NCBI GenBank assembly: GCA_002733135.1
Contig: NVUJ01000003.1
Coordinates: 22,018 to 86,017, forward strand
Source of the DNA: Cycloclasticus sp.
GTDB taxonomy: Bacteria > Pseudomonadota > Gammaproteobacteria > Methylococcales > Cycloclasticaceae
Reading direction: 5' to 3'
DNA length: 64,000 nucleotides
Of this stretch, positions 63,468-64,000 are shown piece after piece. A program made the translations under genes and the position numbers. A model generated the notes under the pieces. The model ran no database searches, was not told the DNA's origin, and saw only the letters and a list, made by a program, of their open reading frames with translations. Positions within the stretch are counted from its first letter, which is position 1, and every line of letters starts with the position of its first letter.

Positions 63468-64000
63468 ATGCCTTTTATTCCGCATTCAGAACACGACATT
63501 TCCAGAATGTTGTCGACCATTGGCGTTGACACGATTGATGACCTGTTCGATGAAATACCAGACAACTTACGTTGTGGTGAGTTAGAGCAAATCCCAACGG
63601 GCATGAACGAGATGGAAGTGTCTCGATTATTGCGCGACAAAGCAGCGCAAGACGGTTTGCCCTTATGCTTTTTGGGCGCGGGTGCGTACGAGCACCATAT
63701 TCCCGCGGCGGTGTGGGAAATAACCACTCGGGGTGAGTTTTATAGCGCCTACACGCCGTATCAAGCCGAAGCGTCGCAAGGTACCTTGCAACTGCTGTAC
63801 GAATATCAAAGCATGATGGCGAGTTTAATGGGCATGGAGGTGTCTAATGCCTCGTTGTACGACGGCGCATCCGCGTTGGCCGAAGCGGTATTGATGGCGG
63901 TGCGCGCGAACCGTAAATCCAAATCACGCAAAATTTTAATGCCGTTGAGCATTAACCCCGTGTATCGCACGGTAACGCAGGCGATTGTTCAAAACCAAGA
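63468..64000 (+). CDS. gcvPA: Glycine dehydrogenase subunit 1 (P protein alpha), truncated by the window edge
   Basis: The frame opens at ATG 63468 ([15 protein letters not shown]) and runs off the end. It shows the first 177 or so residues of the split P protein alpha subunit: [30 protein letters not shown], the [20 protein letters not shown] segment, and [14 protein letters not shown]. This is the two-subunit form, unlike the single-chain GcvP of E. coli, so a gcvPB gene should follow. Confidence 0.95.
   Translation, partial: MPFIPHSEHDISRMLSTIGVDTIDDLFDEIPDNLRCGELEQIPTGMNEMEVSRLLRDKAAQDGLPLCFLGAGAYEHHIPAAVWEITTRGEFYSAYTPYQAEASQGTLQLLYEYQSMMASLMGMEVSNASLYDGASALAEAVLMAVRANRKSKSRKILMPLSINPVYRTVTQAIVQNQ

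Overview
This 64 kb window is a chromosomal segment of a gammaproteobacterium with moderately AT-rich DNA. The evidence is conserved gene order. The block rpiA-fau-ssrS(6S)-zapA-ygfB-pepP-ubiH-ubiI...gcvT-gcvH-gcvP matches the E. coli arrangement, and trpE-trpG-trpD-trpC-crp-osmC...coq7 and pilGHIJ-chpA-chpC match Pseudomonas-type arrangements. A TorF-type porin, COQ7 and a c5-type cytochrome suggest an aerobic, probably aquatic lineage such as the Methylophaga/Cycloclasticus group. That placement is a guess from gene content; no rRNA gene is present.

Layout: (1) 1-7.3 kb is a surface-polysaccharide region. It holds the end of rmlA, then rmlC, rmlD and rmlB, a nucleotidyltransferase-fold protein, a PqqD-like/HprK-like kinase fusion with a small Tat-signal-like peptide gene upstream of it, and an O-antigen ligase/polymerase. 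It ends at a tRNA-Arg(CCG) gene. (2) 7.4-15 kb is housekeeping: cytochrome c5, rep, comM/yifB, ubiK, a porin, and glnK-amtB behind a sigma54 promoter with an NtrC-like site. (3) 15-24 kb is the Pil-Chp chemosensory operon for type IV pili, including a 1783-residue hybrid kinase. (4) 24-31.5 kb is mixed: purC, djlA, a PAS-GGDEF-EAL-CZB protein, yajQ, a glycerate-kinase-like gene, yjbQ, DUF445 and CopD-like membrane proteins. (5) 31.6-37 kb holds rpe-gph-trpEGDC, with a newly read 14-codon Trp-rich leader peptide before trpE. (6) 37-40.6 kb holds crp, osmC, a VOC protein, bioA and coq7. (7) 40.8-49.6 kb is a sulfate-activation cassette (cysD, cysN, a membrane-anchored divergent APS-kinase-like protein, cysC, cysQ). 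It is followed by a ferredoxin-like protein and galU-pgi plus a UDP-glucose-dehydrogenase-family protein that has lost its catalytic residues. (8) 49.8-52.5 kb holds rplM-rpsI and a SulP transporter. (9) 52.7-59.5 kb holds a candidate small RNA, rpiA, fau, 6S RNA, zapA, ygfB, pepP, ubiH and ubiI. (10) 59.5-61.5 kb holds MAPEG and TIGR02647-like proteins and a cytidylyltransferase plus CDP-alcohol phosphatidyltransferase pair. (11) 61.7-64 kb holds a tandem glycine riboswitch with its own terminator, then gcvT, gcvH and the start of gcvPA.

The best candidate for a little-described system is at 3.0-5.7 kb. A 71-residue peptide carries a Tat-like leader and a YxxP motif like those in lasso-peptide leaders. 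It sits upstream of a kinase whose N-terminus resembles the PqqD peptide-chaperone fold, with a nucleotidyltransferase-fold protein beside it. The second candidate is the sulfate-activation cassette with its unusual second kinase. The third is the pair of phospholipid headgroup genes inserted between ubiI and gcvT.
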